In this document: positions 7,136 through 7,156 of the stretch, piece after piece
How positions within the stretch are numbered: position 1 is the stretch's first letter
Layout of the letters: every line of letters starts with the position of its first letter
DNA from: Treponema sp.
Lineage (GTDB): Bacteria > Spirochaetota > Spirochaetia > Treponematales > Treponemataceae
Direction of reading: 5' to 3'
Assembly: GCA_016297405.1 (NCBI GenBank)
Contig: JAEDGP010000088.1
Coordinates: forward strand, 1-7,156
Length of the DNA: 7,156 nucleotides
Translations under genes and position numbers: made by a program
Notes under the pieces: model-generated
Told to the model about the DNA's origin: nothing
The model's database searches: none
What the model saw: only the letters and a program-made list of their open reading frames with translations

Positions 7136-7156
7136 TGGTTGAGTTTATCGAAACCA
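7136..7156. repeat. Inverted repeat truncated by the window end
   Basis: TGGTT (7136-7140) pairs with AACCA (7152-7156) around an 11-base loop. The left arm continues outward as ACGG, so the right arm may continue as CCG beyond the window. The GGTTGAG...TCGAAACC pattern resembles dispersed palindromic repeats seen in several bacterial genomes, an impression from memory that I cannot test here. Confidence 0.4.

Overview
The window looks like ordinary chromosomal DNA from a spirochaete, most likely Treponema or a close relative. The case rests on four things taken together: a class I (archaeal-type) lysyl-tRNA synthetase, which is typical of spirochaetes and archaea but rare in other bacteria; a large transmembrane chemoreceptor; a LapA-like plus SPOR-domain envelope gene pair; and moderately low GC with A/T-rich spacers. 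The genus is an inference and no marker RNA is present to confirm it.

Layout. Bases 1-1296 hold a miaB gene (tRNA methylthiotransferase) whose first codons lie before the window. After a 78-base gap, bases 1375-1872 encode a small two-helix LapA-like membrane protein with a charged coiled-coil tail. Its stop codon overlaps the start of a secreted SPOR-domain protein (1865-3103), so these two are probably translated together. Just past that gene, a 68-base, almost fully paired hairpin (3117-3184) separates it from a convergent chemoreceptor gene on the minus strand (3201-5222) and can serve as a terminator for both sides. Bases 5223-5428 are a divergent promoter region. To its right is lysS (5429-7042), with a near-consensus promoter so close to the start codon that the mRNA would have almost no leader. 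The last 114 bases contain no gene but carry repeat-like motifs cut by the window edge.

How the genes relate. MiaB and LysRS both serve translation (tRNA modification and tRNA charging). The LapA-like/SPOR pair is probably an envelope module, because one protein is in the inner membrane and the other is exported with a potential peptidoglycan-binding domain. The chemoreceptor stands alone, with its own promoter region and terminator. No defence system, phage, CRISPR array, complete insertion sequence or RNA gene is visible. The points most worth a second look are the long inter-gene hairpin, the near-leaderless lysS start, the truncated repeat at the right edge, and an insertion in the iron-sulfur region of MiaB.
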